Below are positions 53,393 through 62,745 of a DNA stretch of 64,000 bases, in pieces. Origin of the DNA: Cryomorphaceae bacterium (lineage in GTDB: Bacteria; Bacteroidota; Bacteroidia; Flavobacteriales; Schleiferiaceae); contig JAFMBM010000009.1 of the NCBI GenBank assembly GCA_017858515.1, forward strand, positions 1 to 64,000, written 5' to 3'. Each line of letters opens with the position of its first letter. Position 1 is the first letter of the stretch. The notes beneath the pieces were generated by a model. The model was given only the letters and a program-made list of their open reading frames with translations. It was not told the origin of the DNA and searched no databases. The position numbers and the translations under genes were made by a program.

Positions 53393-54631
53393 TTGGAAGC
53401 CACACCATACACTTCATATTTCACTAAACTCAATTGGGAAGCCAAGACAGATATTTTGCTTAGATCGCGAAAGGAAGTTCTAACTGCCTTATCTGGAAAG
53501 AAAATTGGAATCGTACACGAGTGGTTGAGCACCAAAGCGGGATCTGAAAAGGTTACAGAGCATTTAATTGATCTACTTCAAAATGTTGAAGTCTATTCTA
53601 CTGTAGACTTTCTATCGAAAAGAGACCGTAAAGCCATAATGGGTGATCGATTTCCTAAGACTACCTTTATACAGCATCTTCCCTTTTCAAGACAGCATTT
53701 CAGGTATTATTTACCCATTTTTCCCTTTGCAGTTCGCTCGCACAACCTCTCTGCTCACGACCTTATTCTTTCAAGCTCGCATGCCTTCGCGCACGGCATT
53801 AAGAAAAGAAAAGATCAACTTCATATTTCCTACAGCCATACTCCCATGCGTTACATTTGGGATATGCAAGAGCTTTATCTTGAGTCGAATAATATCAACA
53901 AAGGCATTTTTGCTTTTGGAAGTAAAATACTCACCTCTCTGCTGAGAAAATGGGATGCTAGAGTTTCTAAGAATGTAGATTATTATATTTCTAACTCTAA
54001 ATTCACTCGTCAGCGGATTAGAGACTTTTATGGAAGAGATGCGCATGTCATCTATCCTCCTGTTGAAATTGAAAAGTTTCAGATTGAAAAGACCAAAGAA
54101 GACTACTACGTAAGTGCCTCTCGATTTGTTTGTTACAAAAAAGTAGAATTAGTAGTGGAGGCCTTTAATAAGATGCCCGACAAAAAGCTCATCCTCATTG
54201 GAGATGGAAACCGCAAGAGCCTGATCGAAAAAATGGCAGGTCCGAACATTCAAGTACTTTCTCATTTGGCCTTTGAAGACTTTCACCGCTATATGAGAAA
54301 AGCAAAAGCTTTTGTTTTTGCAGGAAAGGAAGACTTTGGAATAACCTTAGTAGAAGCCCAAGCTTGTGGCACGCCCGTAATTGCATTTGGAGAAGGCGGA
54401 GCAGCAGAAATTATTAGAAATGGAGAAACGGGTATTCTGTTTAAAGAACAGACAACAGACTCATTAATAGGAGCCATAAACGAATTTGAATTTAATTTCG
54501 AGCAACAGTATTCAGCTAATTTAATCAGAGAGAATTCTGAGCGCTTTAGCCTCGATCGATTTAATCAAGAAGTGCTAGATTTCATCAAAACTTGTGTGAG
54601 TGAGAAAAAATCAAGCCAGTCTAAATCTTAG
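53393..54631 (+). CDS. family 4 glycosyltransferase
   Basis: A 412-residue GT-B retaining glycosyltransferase. An unusual N-terminal 35 residues precede KKIGIVHEWLSTKAGSEKV. The acceptor half is 35-205. The donor half has YVSASRFVCYKKVELVVEAFNKMPDKKLILIGDG (about 240-275), and the sugar-nucleotide motif is FAGKEDFGITLVEAQACGTPVIAFGEGGAAEII. TTG start, no ATG available. The next gene, a polymerase-GT fusion, starts before this one ends (32-base overlap). Confidence 0.9.
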   Translation: MEATPYTSYFTKLNWEAKTDILLRSRKEVLTALSGKKIGIVHEWLSTKAGSEKVTEHLIDLLQNVEVYSTVDFLSKRDRKAIMGDRFPKTTFIQHLPFSRQHFRYYLPIFPFAVRSHNLSAHDLILSSSHAFAHGIKKRKDQLHISYSHTPMRYIWDMQELYLESNNINKGIFAFGSKILTSLLRKWDARVSKNVDYYISNSKFTRQRIRDFYGRDAHVIYPPVEIEKFQIEKTKEDYYVSASRFVCYKKVELVVEAFNKMPDKKLILIGDGNRKSLIEKMAGPNIQVLSHLAFEDFHRYMRKAKAFVFAGKEDFGITLVEAQACGTPVIAFGEGGAAEIIRNGETGILFKEQTTDSLIGAINEFEFNFEQQYSANLIRENSERFSLDRFNQEVLDFIKTCVSEKKSSQSKS

Positions 54632-56897
54632 TCAGTATTCTTTTTACCTCATTTGCTCTTATCCTCTTTTTATAGTCCTTTCTTTTAAGGGGATGATTGG
54701 AGCAGCTTTTCTTATTGCACAAGTTTTTCTCCTTTTTCTCGCAAAACCTTCTACTGAACTCAAAGGTTGGTGGGCACCGCTTCTTCTCTCTCTTCCTTTT
54801 CTCTTTTATCCCATAAGTCTTACTTATAGCTCCGATTTCAATGAAGGCTATCAATACGTAGAGCGCAGCATTCTACTAATTCTATTGCCTTGGTTATTCT
54901 ATTTTAATCGTTCTACTCTCTCTGCACTTTCGGTGCAAAAAACAATGCCTTTTTTTAGCTTAGTAATGGGATGTCTAAGCCTTTACGGCATCCTATCCCT
55001 GTTGCTCAACCCTACTTTTAACTCTGCGCTCGCATCTCAAGATGCTTATTACCACATTCGCACCGAATTAGAAAGCATCATTGGCCTTCACCCTACTTAT
55101 TTCTCTTTGCTCTGCTCCTTGGCTTTTCTCTCCCTTCTTTTCGAAATGAAAAAGAAACGATTTGATTTTTCTATTGCCCTCTTTAAATACTTTCTTCTCT
55201 TGATACTCTTAACAGGCTTGATTTTAGCCAGTTCTAAAATGATTTTGTCTGGTTTATTTGTAACGTCTATGATGGTTTTAGGCGAAGGACTTAAGCCAAA
55301 GGCCATTCTTCTCCGTTCGGTACTCGCCCTGTCTATTGCCGCAATTCTAGTCTTTTCGATCCGACCGCTAAAAGAAAGAGTTTCAACTTTAATAGTCGCT
55401 CTTACAGAAAAAAAAGTCGAACAGACGAATCCTGATAGCATTCGCAAATGGATTTATAACTCCAGTCTTGAAGTAATTTCTGAAAACCTGATTTTAGGCA
55501 CAGGCATTGGCGATGCACAGAAAGAATTAAATTCCAAATACGAAGCAAAGGGCTACCATCTTGCATTAAAAAGGAACTTCAACACCCATAATCAGTATTT
55601 ACAGCTCTGGCTTTCGGTGGGCCTATTGCCCTTTCTTGCCTTCATAGCTTCACTGATTGTGCAATTTCTCATCGCTCTATTCCTAAGAAATACACTGCAT
55701 ATTGCTTTTGTTGTTCTTTTTTCAATGAGTTTTCTAACTGAAAATATACTCGCTCGTCAAGATGGGATTTTTGCTTATGCCTTTTTCAGTTCTTTTTTCT
55801 TGTATTCTTCTTGGTCCATAAACCGAGCTGTTGTTTTCATAAATGGTCGCTATTTAAGTCAGACTCTTACAGGTGTACAGCGTTTTGCAAACGAAATCGT
55901 TCGTCACTTTCAGTCGATAAATCCTTCTTCCATAATTCTAAGTAGGGATAAGAATCAAGCTTCAGATGTTCGCTCATTGTCAATTCCCTTTGTTTCATTG
56001 AACGGACAGATTTGGGAACAATTCATACTTCCCTTTTATCTTAAATTATTGGGATCTCCCCTCTTAATAAACTTGGGAAATAGTGCTCCAATCTTCTATG
56101 GTAACTCAATCATAAGCCTTCACGACATGGCGTTTAAGGTTCATCCTAGTTGGTTTTCAGACCGATTTCAAAAGTGGTACAACTTCATGATTCCTCGTAT
56201 TTCTAAGTCGGCAGTTCATATTCTTACTGTGAGTGAATTTTCAAAAGGAGAAATAAGCCATCATTACTCTATTCCAAAAAATAAAATCTCTGTTTTATAT
56301 AATGGTCAGCCCTCTTTTACTCAAGAAACTCAATTTTCACCTCCTTCAATCCACGGTGACTATGCTTTATGTGTAGGTTCAATTTCAGAAAGGAAGAATC
56401 AACTAGAGCTCATTGAAGCTTTTTTGCTAATAGAGAATCCACCTTTCAAATTAGTGCTTGCTGGAACATTAAACCCGCAGATTTTCAAAGAACAGGCAGA
56501 AATCACAACTAAAATAAATTCATCGCCTCATTGCATACTCATTGAGCAGCCGAGCGATTTGGAGTTGGCGAATCTATATCATCACGCTCATTTTTGTATT
56601 TACTTGCCTATTTATGAGGGATTTGGAATTCCAGTACTTGAATCTTTTGCCTTTCAAAAGCCTATTTTATTGTCCGATATCCCTGTTTTTCGAGAGTTGT
56701 TCGAAGGCTATGTACTTTTTTATAGTCTGGGTAATATTGACAATCTTCGCGACAAATTAATGGAGATGTATACCCACTCCGTATTTTGGCAGGTAAAGGT
56801 GTCGAAATTCGATTTTAGCGAAAAGGAATTTACCTACCCATCGTCGGCAGAGAAACTGACAGAGCTTATCAGAGCTTTAAATTCGAAGGGAGAATAG
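54600..56897 (+). CDS. fusion of O-antigen ligase/polymerase (Wzy-like) and family 4 glycosyltransferase
   Basis: One uninterrupted 765-residue frame. Residues 1 to about 405 are a polytopic membrane domain with about 12 helices and the O-antigen ligase/Wzy_C loop (IYNSSLEVISENLILGTGIGDAQ, NTHNQYLQLWLSVG). From about 409 the sequence changes to a full GT-B glycosyltransferase that begins VVFINGRYLSQTLTGVQRFANE, with NLGNSAPIFYGNSIISLHDMAF, ALCVGSISERKNQLELIEAF and CIYLPIYEGFGIPVLESFA. GTG start inside the preceding gene. It is followed at once by the Wzm gene. The fusion may couple glycosyl transfer to polymerisation at the membrane. Confidence 0.9.
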   Translation: MRKNQASLNLSQYSFYLICSYPLFIVLSFKGMIGAAFLIAQVFLLFLAKPSTELKGWWAPLLLSLPFLFYPISLTYSSDFNEGYQYVERSILLILLPWLFYFNRSTLSALSVQKTMPFFSLVMGCLSLYGILSLLLNPTFNSALASQDAYYHIRTELESIIGLHPTYFSLLCSLAFLSLLFEMKKKRFDFSIALFKYFLLLILLTGLILASSKMILSGLFVTSMMVLGEGLKPKAILLRSVLALSIAAILVFSIRPLKERVSTLIVALTEKKVEQTNPDSIRKWIYNSSLEVISENLILGTGIGDAQKELNSKYEAKGYHLALKRNFNTHNQYLQLWLSVGLLPFLAFIASLIVQFLIALFLRNTLHIAFVVLFSMSFLTENILARQDGIFAYAFFSSFFLYSSWSINRAVVFINGRYLSQTLTGVQRFANEIVRHFQSINPSSIILSRDKNQASDVRSLSIPFVSLNGQIWEQFILPFYLKLLGSPLLINLGNSAPIFYGNSIISLHDMAFKVHPSWFSDRFQKWYNFMIPRISKSAVHILTVSEFSKGEISHHYSIPKNKISVLYNGQPSFTQETQFSPPSIHGDYALCVGSISERKNQLELIEAFLLIENPPFKLVLAGTLNPQIFKEQAEITTKINSSPHCILIEQPSDLELANLYHHAHFCIYLPIYEGFGIPVLESFAFQKPILLSDIPVFRELFEGYVLFYSLGNIDNLRDKLMEMYTHSVFWQVKVSKFDFSEKEFTYPSSAEKLTELIRALNSKGE

Positions 56898-56899
56898 AC

Positions 56900-57742
56900 A
56901 TGAGGAGTCAGGCAAACCATCCGAAATATCGACTGGGCTTTATCGACTTTTGGTCAAGTCGTTTTTCATCCATCGCCCGAAACTGGCAATTAATTAAGCA
57001 ATTGCTCTTCCTAAGTTTAACCGAGCAATACAAAAAAACCTGGCTGGGAAGTCTTTGGCTTTTTGTGAATCCACTTCTCAGCATTGTAATTTGGTTGATC
57101 ATGAATTTCTCCGGTATTTACCAACCGGGTGAAACCTCTATTCCTTACGTGGGCTATATTTTATTGAGTATGTCGATCTGGCTCTTTTTCGTAAGCTTCT
57201 TCAAGCAATTAGCTACAGCCGTAACCGAATCAAGCAGAATGCTTATGGAAGCTCCCTTTGAAATGGAGGCCAAATTGATAGAGAAAATTCTCCTCAACAT
57301 TATCAATTTTGCCATCCCTTTGAGCATTAATATCATCGTGCTACTCGCCATGGGGGTGCGTTTCGGTTGGTCTTCTCTCTACTTTATTCCTGCACTCATT
57401 CCTCTTATGCTATTGGGGGTGGCCATTGGAGTCTTCTTTTCTTTAATTGAAGTGGTTTTCAATGATATATATTTAGTTGTTAATCAGGGTTTGGGAGTAT
57501 TAATGTTTTTAACTCCTGTTGTATACACCGCTGAAGTAGACAGCGAATTTCTGCAGAGTATCATAAAGTTAAACCCACTTACCTATCTCATTAGCGTGCC
57601 TCGAGATCTGCTCTTAGGCGACACCGTGAGTATGTGGGAAGGCTATTGGATTTCGGCAGGATTTGCCTTTCTCATCTTTGTTTTGGTCATTCACTTCTTT
57701 TTCAATTCAGTCTATAAAATTGTTGAAAGGATTTTTGAATAG
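56900..57742 (+). CDS. polysaccharide ABC transporter permease (Wzm-like)
   Basis: A 280-residue permease of the ABC-2 polysaccharide/polyol phosphate export family, with six helices. YKKTWLGSLWLFVNPLLSIVIWLIM, VGYILLSMSIWLFFVSFF and NPLTYLISVPRDLLLGD are hallmarks of Wzm/TagG/KpsM. It sits directly before its ATPase, four bases apart. It would carry the lipid-linked polymer across the inner membrane. Confidence 0.94.
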   Translation: MRSQANHPKYRLGFIDFWSSRFSSIARNWQLIKQLLFLSLTEQYKKTWLGSLWLFVNPLLSIVIWLIMNFSGIYQPGETSIPYVGYILLSMSIWLFFVSFFKQLATAVTESSRMLMEAPFEMEAKLIEKILLNIINFAIPLSINIIVLLAMGVRFGWSSLYFIPALIPLMLLGVAIGVFFSLIEVVFNDIYLVVNQGLGVLMFLTPVVYTAEVDSEFLQSIIKLNPLTYLISVPRDLLLGDTVSMWEGYWISAGFAFLIFVLVIHFFFNSVYKIVERIFE

Positions 57743-57746
57743 CCTT

Positions 57747-58529
57747 ATGGAGAACGACCTAATTATTGAAGTAGATCAAGTCTATAAAAAATTCTGCACC
57801 AACCTGAAGCTAAATATGCTATATGGTCTGCAAGATATTTTCAAATTTAGTCAAGCCGATTCTTTGCCCCCTTTGCGCAGAAAAGAATTCTGGGCCCTTG
57901 AAGATGTTAGCTTAAAAATCAAGCGCGGAGAAGTAGTGGGCATTTTAGGGATGAATGGAGCAGGAAAGACCACTCTTATTCGAACCATTATGGGCACCTT
58001 CCCTCCTAGCTCAGGAACCATAAGGGTAAATGGAAGGATTACCACAGTATTCGAGCGCACACGCGCCTTCCAAAAGTTTTACAGCGGCATAGAAAACATA
58101 AGGGTGAAATGTGCGCTTTTTGGAATGTCTCCAAAAGAAATCGATGAAACCATTCACGATATTTTAGACTTTGCAGGAATTGGCAAATTTGCAGAAGCCC
58201 CTTTTGGATCGTATTCTGCTGGTATGCGCGCTAGAGTAAATTTTGCCATTTCTGTTTTCGCTAAACCTGATTTACTGATCATCGACGAAGGCTTGGCGGT
58301 AAGCGACGTACACTTTCGTAAGAAGTGCATGGAAACCCTCTCTGAAATAAAAGAAAAATCGGCAGTTATGCTCGTTTCACACAATTTGGAACAATTCGAA
58401 CAATTAGCTACTCGATTGATAATCATGGAGAATGGAACCATTGTGGGAGAAACGGATGACATTAGTTATGGTATAAAACAAATCATGACTAAAAATGTCA
58501 CACCCGCATCCAAAGTGGCAGGATTTTGA
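57747..58529 (+). CDS. polysaccharide ABC transporter ATP-binding protein (Wzt-like)
   Basis: A 260-residue ATPase of the polysaccharide export family. Walker A LGMNGAGKTTLIRTI (about 68-80), signature YSAGMRARVNFAISV, Walker B LLIIDEGLAVSDVHFRKK and the H-loop SHN are present. It has the long insertion at the start (YGLQDIFKFSQADSLPPLRRKEFWALEDVSL) of TagH/Wzt relatives but lacks a C-terminal carbohydrate-binding domain. I use the ATG at 57747 (MENDLIIEV), not the open frame starting in the permease gene. Its stop overlaps the next sulfotransferase. Confidence 0.94.
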   Translation: MENDLIIEVDQVYKKFCTNLKLNMLYGLQDIFKFSQADSLPPLRRKEFWALEDVSLKIKRGEVVGILGMNGAGKTTLIRTIMGTFPPSSGTIRVNGRITTVFERTRAFQKFYSGIENIRVKCALFGMSPKEIDETIHDILDFAGIGKFAEAPFGSYSAGMRARVNFAISVFAKPDLLIIDEGLAVSDVHFRKKCMETLSEIKEKSAVMLVSHNLEQFEQLATRLIIMENGTIVGETDDISYGIKQIMTKNVTPASKVAGF

Positions 58530-59218
58530 AGATTTCTGCTGAACATATTAAACTGGTTTCGCTGCATATTCCAAAAACAGCAGGTACTTCCTTCCGAACT
58601 ATTTTGGAAGAACGCTTTGGCAAGCCTAAGGTCTTGCATTTCGATATCTATGCCTCTGGAAGTATTCATGCCAAACGAAAACCCTTCGATCGCAATAGCT
58701 TCAGAAAAAAGACAGCTGTTTTACATGGTCATTTCAGCTATACCGATTTACACAACTATGTGAAACTGCCTCAAGACGTTGCTATGATTACTTGGCTGCG
58801 GCATCCTGTGGATCGTGTTGTATCGAACTACCATTTTCTCAATGAAATAATCGCCAAGCGACTGAAGGAGCTGCCCGACGAGAACTTAATGAGCAGAATG
58901 GGAAGGTCTTTGTTGGAATTTGCTGAACAGACTGAAAATCAAAATGTCATGAGTCGCTTTCTCAAAGGATCCGATCTCTCTCGATTTAAATTTATTGGAA
59001 TTCAAGACCATTTTGAAGAGGAATTAGTACGTCTCGAAAGAATAATGAACTGGCCTCCAATAGTTAATAGGATTCACAATGCAACAGAACGACTAAAACT
59101 AGAAATTTCCACTAGAGAATATGAGCAGATTGCCCTGCTGAACCAAGGCGATATGATGTTATTTGAACAAGCTTGCCATCTTAGAAACCAAACTCTTAGC
59201 ACAGATTCTACAAAATGA
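58526..59218 (+). CDS. sulfotransferase, family 2 type
   Basis: A 230-residue sulfotransferase. The PAPS loop is LHIPKTAGTSFRTILEERFG, the central HGHFSYTDLHNYV strand matches that of the first sulfotransferase, and the 3'-phosphate motif is ITWLRHPVDRVVSNYHFLN. It is a paralogue of the gene at 52630 (same order and similar C-terminal helices with a conserved GIQDHFEEEL-type segment). TTG start within the Wzt stop (TTGA). The stop overlaps the next gene by four bases. Confidence 0.9.
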   Translation: MKISAEHIKLVSLHIPKTAGTSFRTILEERFGKPKVLHFDIYASGSIHAKRKPFDRNSFRKKTAVLHGHFSYTDLHNYVKLPQDVAMITWLRHPVDRVVSNYHFLNEIIAKRLKELPDENLMSRMGRSLLEFAEQTENQNVMSRFLKGSDLSRFKFIGIQDHFEEELVRLERIMNWPPIVNRIHNATERLKLEISTREYEQIALLNQGDMMLFEQACHLRNQTLSTDSTK

Positions 59219-61305
59219 TTTGGTTAAGCTCCTTTCCACGTTCAGGAAATACCTTTCTGCGGAATGTCCTATTTGAAGTGTACGGATTAGAGTCTAGCTC
59301 TTTTTACGAAGGCCTTGGCGAGCCTCTGAATTACACCGATTTTCCTTTCGTTAAAACCCATATGCGTCCTTTCGAACTCATTCCAGACGCATTGGATATT
59401 CCAGCGGTCTATATTGTGCGTGATGGTCGAGACACTCTGGTTTCTATGGCCTACCAAAGAAAAGATATCTACGAGCCTGATTCTAATTTTCGCGAGAACT
59501 TCCTCGAAGCTATGATTGCCGCAGAGGAAAGCTATTTTGGCGGATGGAGCCTCAATGTGCAAGATTGGTTGAATCGAGCTTCCCTCCTCCTGCGATTCGA
59601 AGATTTAATTCAAGATCCTATTGCTCAGCTAAGTCGCCTTTCTTCTTTAACGAACTTACCCGATCCCAACTTATCCAAATTACCTGGCTTTGATGATTTA
59701 AAATTTGGTCAGCCAAAATATGGTAGAGGAAAGCGTATTGCATTAAATGAGGAAGAAGAATTAGCCATTGTTCGCAAATCTTTTAGAAAGGGAAAGGCCT
59801 TTGGTTGGAAGGAAGAACTCGATAGAGAGCTGCAAAATTTATTCTGGAGCTATCACCGGAATACCATGGAAAAAATGGGCTATTCCCGCAGTGGTGGACT
59901 CATTGCTCCAGAAAAGGACTTCGATTATCAAGTAATGAAGTTATTAGGTATCGAAACCGAAGTGCCTGATAGAAAAATGCACATTCTCATTGAAGCTAAT
60001 AAGCTCTTAATGCACCAAAACGATGGCATTAAAAGGTATTTGCTCGAACTGCTCAAGGCTCTGTATCCCGTTGTTCAAAACCCCGATTCACGCTGGCAAA
60101 TCGATCTCTTTTTAAAGGGACGAGTCTATTCTTTAAAAGACTACGGCAAGAATTTGTTTGATGCCAAAAAGAATGAGAATCACTTCAATCGTTTTGCGAA
60201 AATCTCGAAATTGATTCGGGGCTTTCTAAAACAATTTGTGCCGAAATCCTACAGAGAAAAATTCACCCAACTGGTAAAGCAAGCCATGATCAAAGTGGGA
60301 TTGAAATTTGCCAAATACATTGCCAAATTCGTTTATTTCTTCGAGCGATTAAAGTCGGGCAAGGAGCAGGCGAAGGAAAATTTCGAGGCTCAATTAGGTG
60401 GATTGGAAATGGGGACATACGATCTCGTACACGTTCCATTGCCTCAACATTTTGAGCCCTTTAGAGGCACAAACAATCGATATTTACTCACCTTACACGA
60501 CCTCACCCATCGCTTGTTTAGCGAATATCATACCGCTAATAATGTGCAAAAAGCTGAGAAAGGATTGCAGTTCTTCATAAAGGAGCAGGCAGATATTCTC
60601 TGCGTTTCTGAAGCTACAAAAACAGATCTAATAAAAGACGAGGTGTTGTCCGAAGATCGATTGCATGTGGTCTATGCCGCCGCCGACAATCAAAAGTTTA
60701 GACCCAATCTCAACAAAAACAAAGGCCTATACACCCGAACGGTATATGGTATTCCAGAAGGGCCCTTTTTCTTTACTCTGTCTACTTTGGAACCGCGCAA
60801 GAACTTAATCAATACTATTAAGGCCTTCGATGACTTACTCGATGAGTTTCCAGCACTGGATATTCATTTAGTCATCGGTGGAAAGAATGGTTGGAAGTCG
60901 AAAGAATTGATGCAATTGCGCCATAAAAAGCAAATCATCTTTACGGGATTTATAGACGAAAGTGACTTACCCATTCTATATAATGAAGCCGAAGCACTTT
61001 GTTATGTTTCACATTACGAAGGATTTGGACTTCCTCCTTTGGAGGCTATGGCTTGCAAAACACCGGTGATTTACGGCAATAATAGCTCAATGAAGGAATT
61101 GCTTGAGAACTACGGACTTCCTGCCGATCCGAATGATACCGATTCCATTAAACAGCAAATGCAAAAGATTTTATTCGACAAAGAATTTACTCTCGAATTG
61201 AAGGAGAAGTCGTTAGAGCGGTCTTTTGATTTTTCTTGGCGAAAAGCAGCCATTGAAACCCTTGCCGTGTACGAAAAGGTGATAATAAAAAACACACAAG
61301 CATAG
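59215..61305 (+). CDS. fusion of sulfotransferase and family 4 glycosyltransferase
   Basis: A single 696-residue frame. Residues 1-230 form a Sulfotransfer_1-type sulfotransferase: WLSSFPRSGNTFLRNVL (PAPS loop), VYIVRDGRDTLVSMAYQ (3'-phosphate) and LLLRFEDLIQDPIAQL. From about 255 a GT4 glycosyltransferase begins (MHILIEANKLLMHQNDGIKRYLLELLKAL), with a long basic helical insert (about 300-390), YLLTLHDLTHRLF, FTLSTLEPRKNLINTIKAFDDL and ALCYVSHYEGFGLPPLEAMACKTPVIY. It suggests that one sugar is added and a sulfate placed in the same complex. ATG overlaps the previous stop; MBOAT gene follows five bases after. Confidence 0.92.
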   Translation: MIWLSSFPRSGNTFLRNVLFEVYGLESSSFYEGLGEPLNYTDFPFVKTHMRPFELIPDALDIPAVYIVRDGRDTLVSMAYQRKDIYEPDSNFRENFLEAMIAAEESYFGGWSLNVQDWLNRASLLLRFEDLIQDPIAQLSRLSSLTNLPDPNLSKLPGFDDLKFGQPKYGRGKRIALNEEEELAIVRKSFRKGKAFGWKEELDRELQNLFWSYHRNTMEKMGYSRSGGLIAPEKDFDYQVMKLLGIETEVPDRKMHILIEANKLLMHQNDGIKRYLLELLKALYPVVQNPDSRWQIDLFLKGRVYSLKDYGKNLFDAKKNENHFNRFAKISKLIRGFLKQFVPKSYREKFTQLVKQAMIKVGLKFAKYIAKFVYFFERLKSGKEQAKENFEAQLGGLEMGTYDLVHVPLPQHFEPFRGTNNRYLLTLHDLTHRLFSEYHTANNVQKAEKGLQFFIKEQADILCVSEATKTDLIKDEVLSEDRLHVVYAAADNQKFRPNLNKNKGLYTRTVYGIPEGPFFFTLSTLEPRKNLINTIKAFDDLLDEFPALDIHLVIGGKNGWKSKELMQLRHKKQIIFTGFIDESDLPILYNEAEALCYVSHYEGFGLPPLEAMACKTPVIYGNNSSMKELLENYGLPADPNDTDSIKQQMQKILFDKEFTLELKEKSLERSFDFSWRKAAIETLAVYEKVIIKNTQA

Positions 61306-61309
61306 ACGG

Positions 61310-62743
61310 ATGGTTTTCACAAGTGTGATTTTCTTGCTTCTCTTTTTGCCAATCTTCATGATGGCGTATCACTTAGCTCCTCAGAAGAGAAGAAATTTGG
61401 TTGCTCTTTCAGGCAGCTTGATTTTTTATATGTGGGGCGCTCCTCTTTTCTTTTGGCTTCTATTGGCCTTGCTTATCGGCAATTTCCATATTGTAAAACA
61501 GATGGATAAAAGCCAGGTGCCGAAAAAGAGGAAGAGCTTACTCATTGCTTCACTCCTTATTAATTTGGGTGTGCTGGCCTATTTTAAATACGCTAACTTT
61601 TTCATTGAAAACCTAAACCTCCTTCTTGAAGGCATCGGATTGAATGCCGTTATCTGGATGAAGATTGCCCTACCCATCGGCATTTCCTTCTTTACTTTCC
61701 AATCCATAACCTACACCTTAGACGTGTATTGGAAGAAGCATAGTCCGCTTGAAAAAAGCACAGATTATCTACTTTATATTTTGTTGTTTCCACAGCTTAT
61801 AGCTGGTCCAATCATCCGCTTTAACACTATTGCTGAAGAAATAAAAGACCGTAGTCAGAATTATACGAGCGATTATAAACTTAGTGGATTATATCGCTTC
61901 ATTATTGGATTGGCCAAAAAGGTTTTAATAGCCAATCAAATTGGCGATCAGGTGGATATCATTTTTGCTCTCGATAGTCCTTCCCCTTACTTTGCTTGGA
62001 TGGGCATCATAGCCTACTCAATGCAGATTTATTTCGATTTTGCCGGATATTCAGACATGGCCATTGGCTTAGGTAAAATCCTCGGCTTCAATTTCCCTGA
62101 GAACTTTAGAAGCCCATACACTTCAAAAAATATCACTGAATTTTGGAGAAGGTGGCATATCACATTGGGTACTTTTATGCGCGACTATCTCTATATACCC
62201 TTGGGTGGAAGCAGAGCCGATAAAATACAAAGAGTCTACTTTAACCTCATTGTGGTCTTTCTTCTTTCAGGTCTCTGGCATGGTGCTTCATGGAATTTTG
62301 TTATTTGGGGCGCTTGGCACGGACTATTCCTCATTTTTGAACGCGCCTTTTTATTGAAATTTTTAAATAAACTGCCCGCATTTTTCAATCTAATCTATGC
62401 GTATTTAGTTGTTTTAATTGGCTGGGTTTTCTTCCGTGCCGACGATCTTCATTCTGCCAAGACCTACCTCGGTACAATGTTCGGTCTGCGCCATGCAGAA
62501 GCTCCAATGCCCCAGATAGAAAGCCTTCCACCTGAATTTTATACCTTCTTATTGATTGCCTTGCTTTTTGCTTTCATTGGCATTTCAAACCTAGGAAGAA
62601 GATGGGAACAGTTCTTCTTTTCAACTCCCTTCTCGGCAAAACAATATCTCAGGCTTTCCCCTTTGTATTTGATTCTATTGGTGCTTTCCATCAGCTATAT
62701 CGCCTCCTCAGATTTCAATCCTTTCATTTATTTTAGATTCTGA
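61310..62743 (+). CDS. MBOAT family O-acyltransferase (AlgI-like)
   Basis: A 477-residue integral membrane acyltransferase with about ten helices. LFLPIFMMAYHLAP opens it; FPQLIAGPIIRFNTIAEEI, AYSMQIYFDFAGYSDMAIGLGKILGF and FRSPYTSKNITEFWRRWHITL are AlgI family signatures, and LLSGLWHGASWNFVIWGAWHG carries the catalytic His. It passes an acyl (usually acetyl) group across the inner membrane to an extracytoplasmic acceptor. It sits two bases before an AlgJ/AlgX-like partner, the usual pairing for polysaccharide O-acetylation. Confidence 0.96.
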   Translation: MVFTSVIFLLLFLPIFMMAYHLAPQKRRNLVALSGSLIFYMWGAPLFFWLLLALLIGNFHIVKQMDKSQVPKKRKSLLIASLLINLGVLAYFKYANFFIENLNLLLEGIGLNAVIWMKIALPIGISFFTFQSITYTLDVYWKKHSPLEKSTDYLLYILLFPQLIAGPIIRFNTIAEEIKDRSQNYTSDYKLSGLYRFIIGLAKKVLIANQIGDQVDIIFALDSPSPYFAWMGIIAYSMQIYFDFAGYSDMAIGLGKILGFNFPENFRSPYTSKNITEFWRRWHITLGTFMRDYLYIPLGGSRADKIQRVYFNLIVVFLLSGLWHGASWNFVIWGAWHGLFLIFERAFLLKFLNKLPAFFNLIYAYLVVLIGWVFFRADDLHSAKTYLGTMFGLRHAEAPMPQIESLPPEFYTFLLIALLFAFIGISNLGRRWEQFFFSTPFSAKQYLRLSPLYLILLVLSISYIASSDFNPFIYFRF

Positions 62744-62745
62744 TT

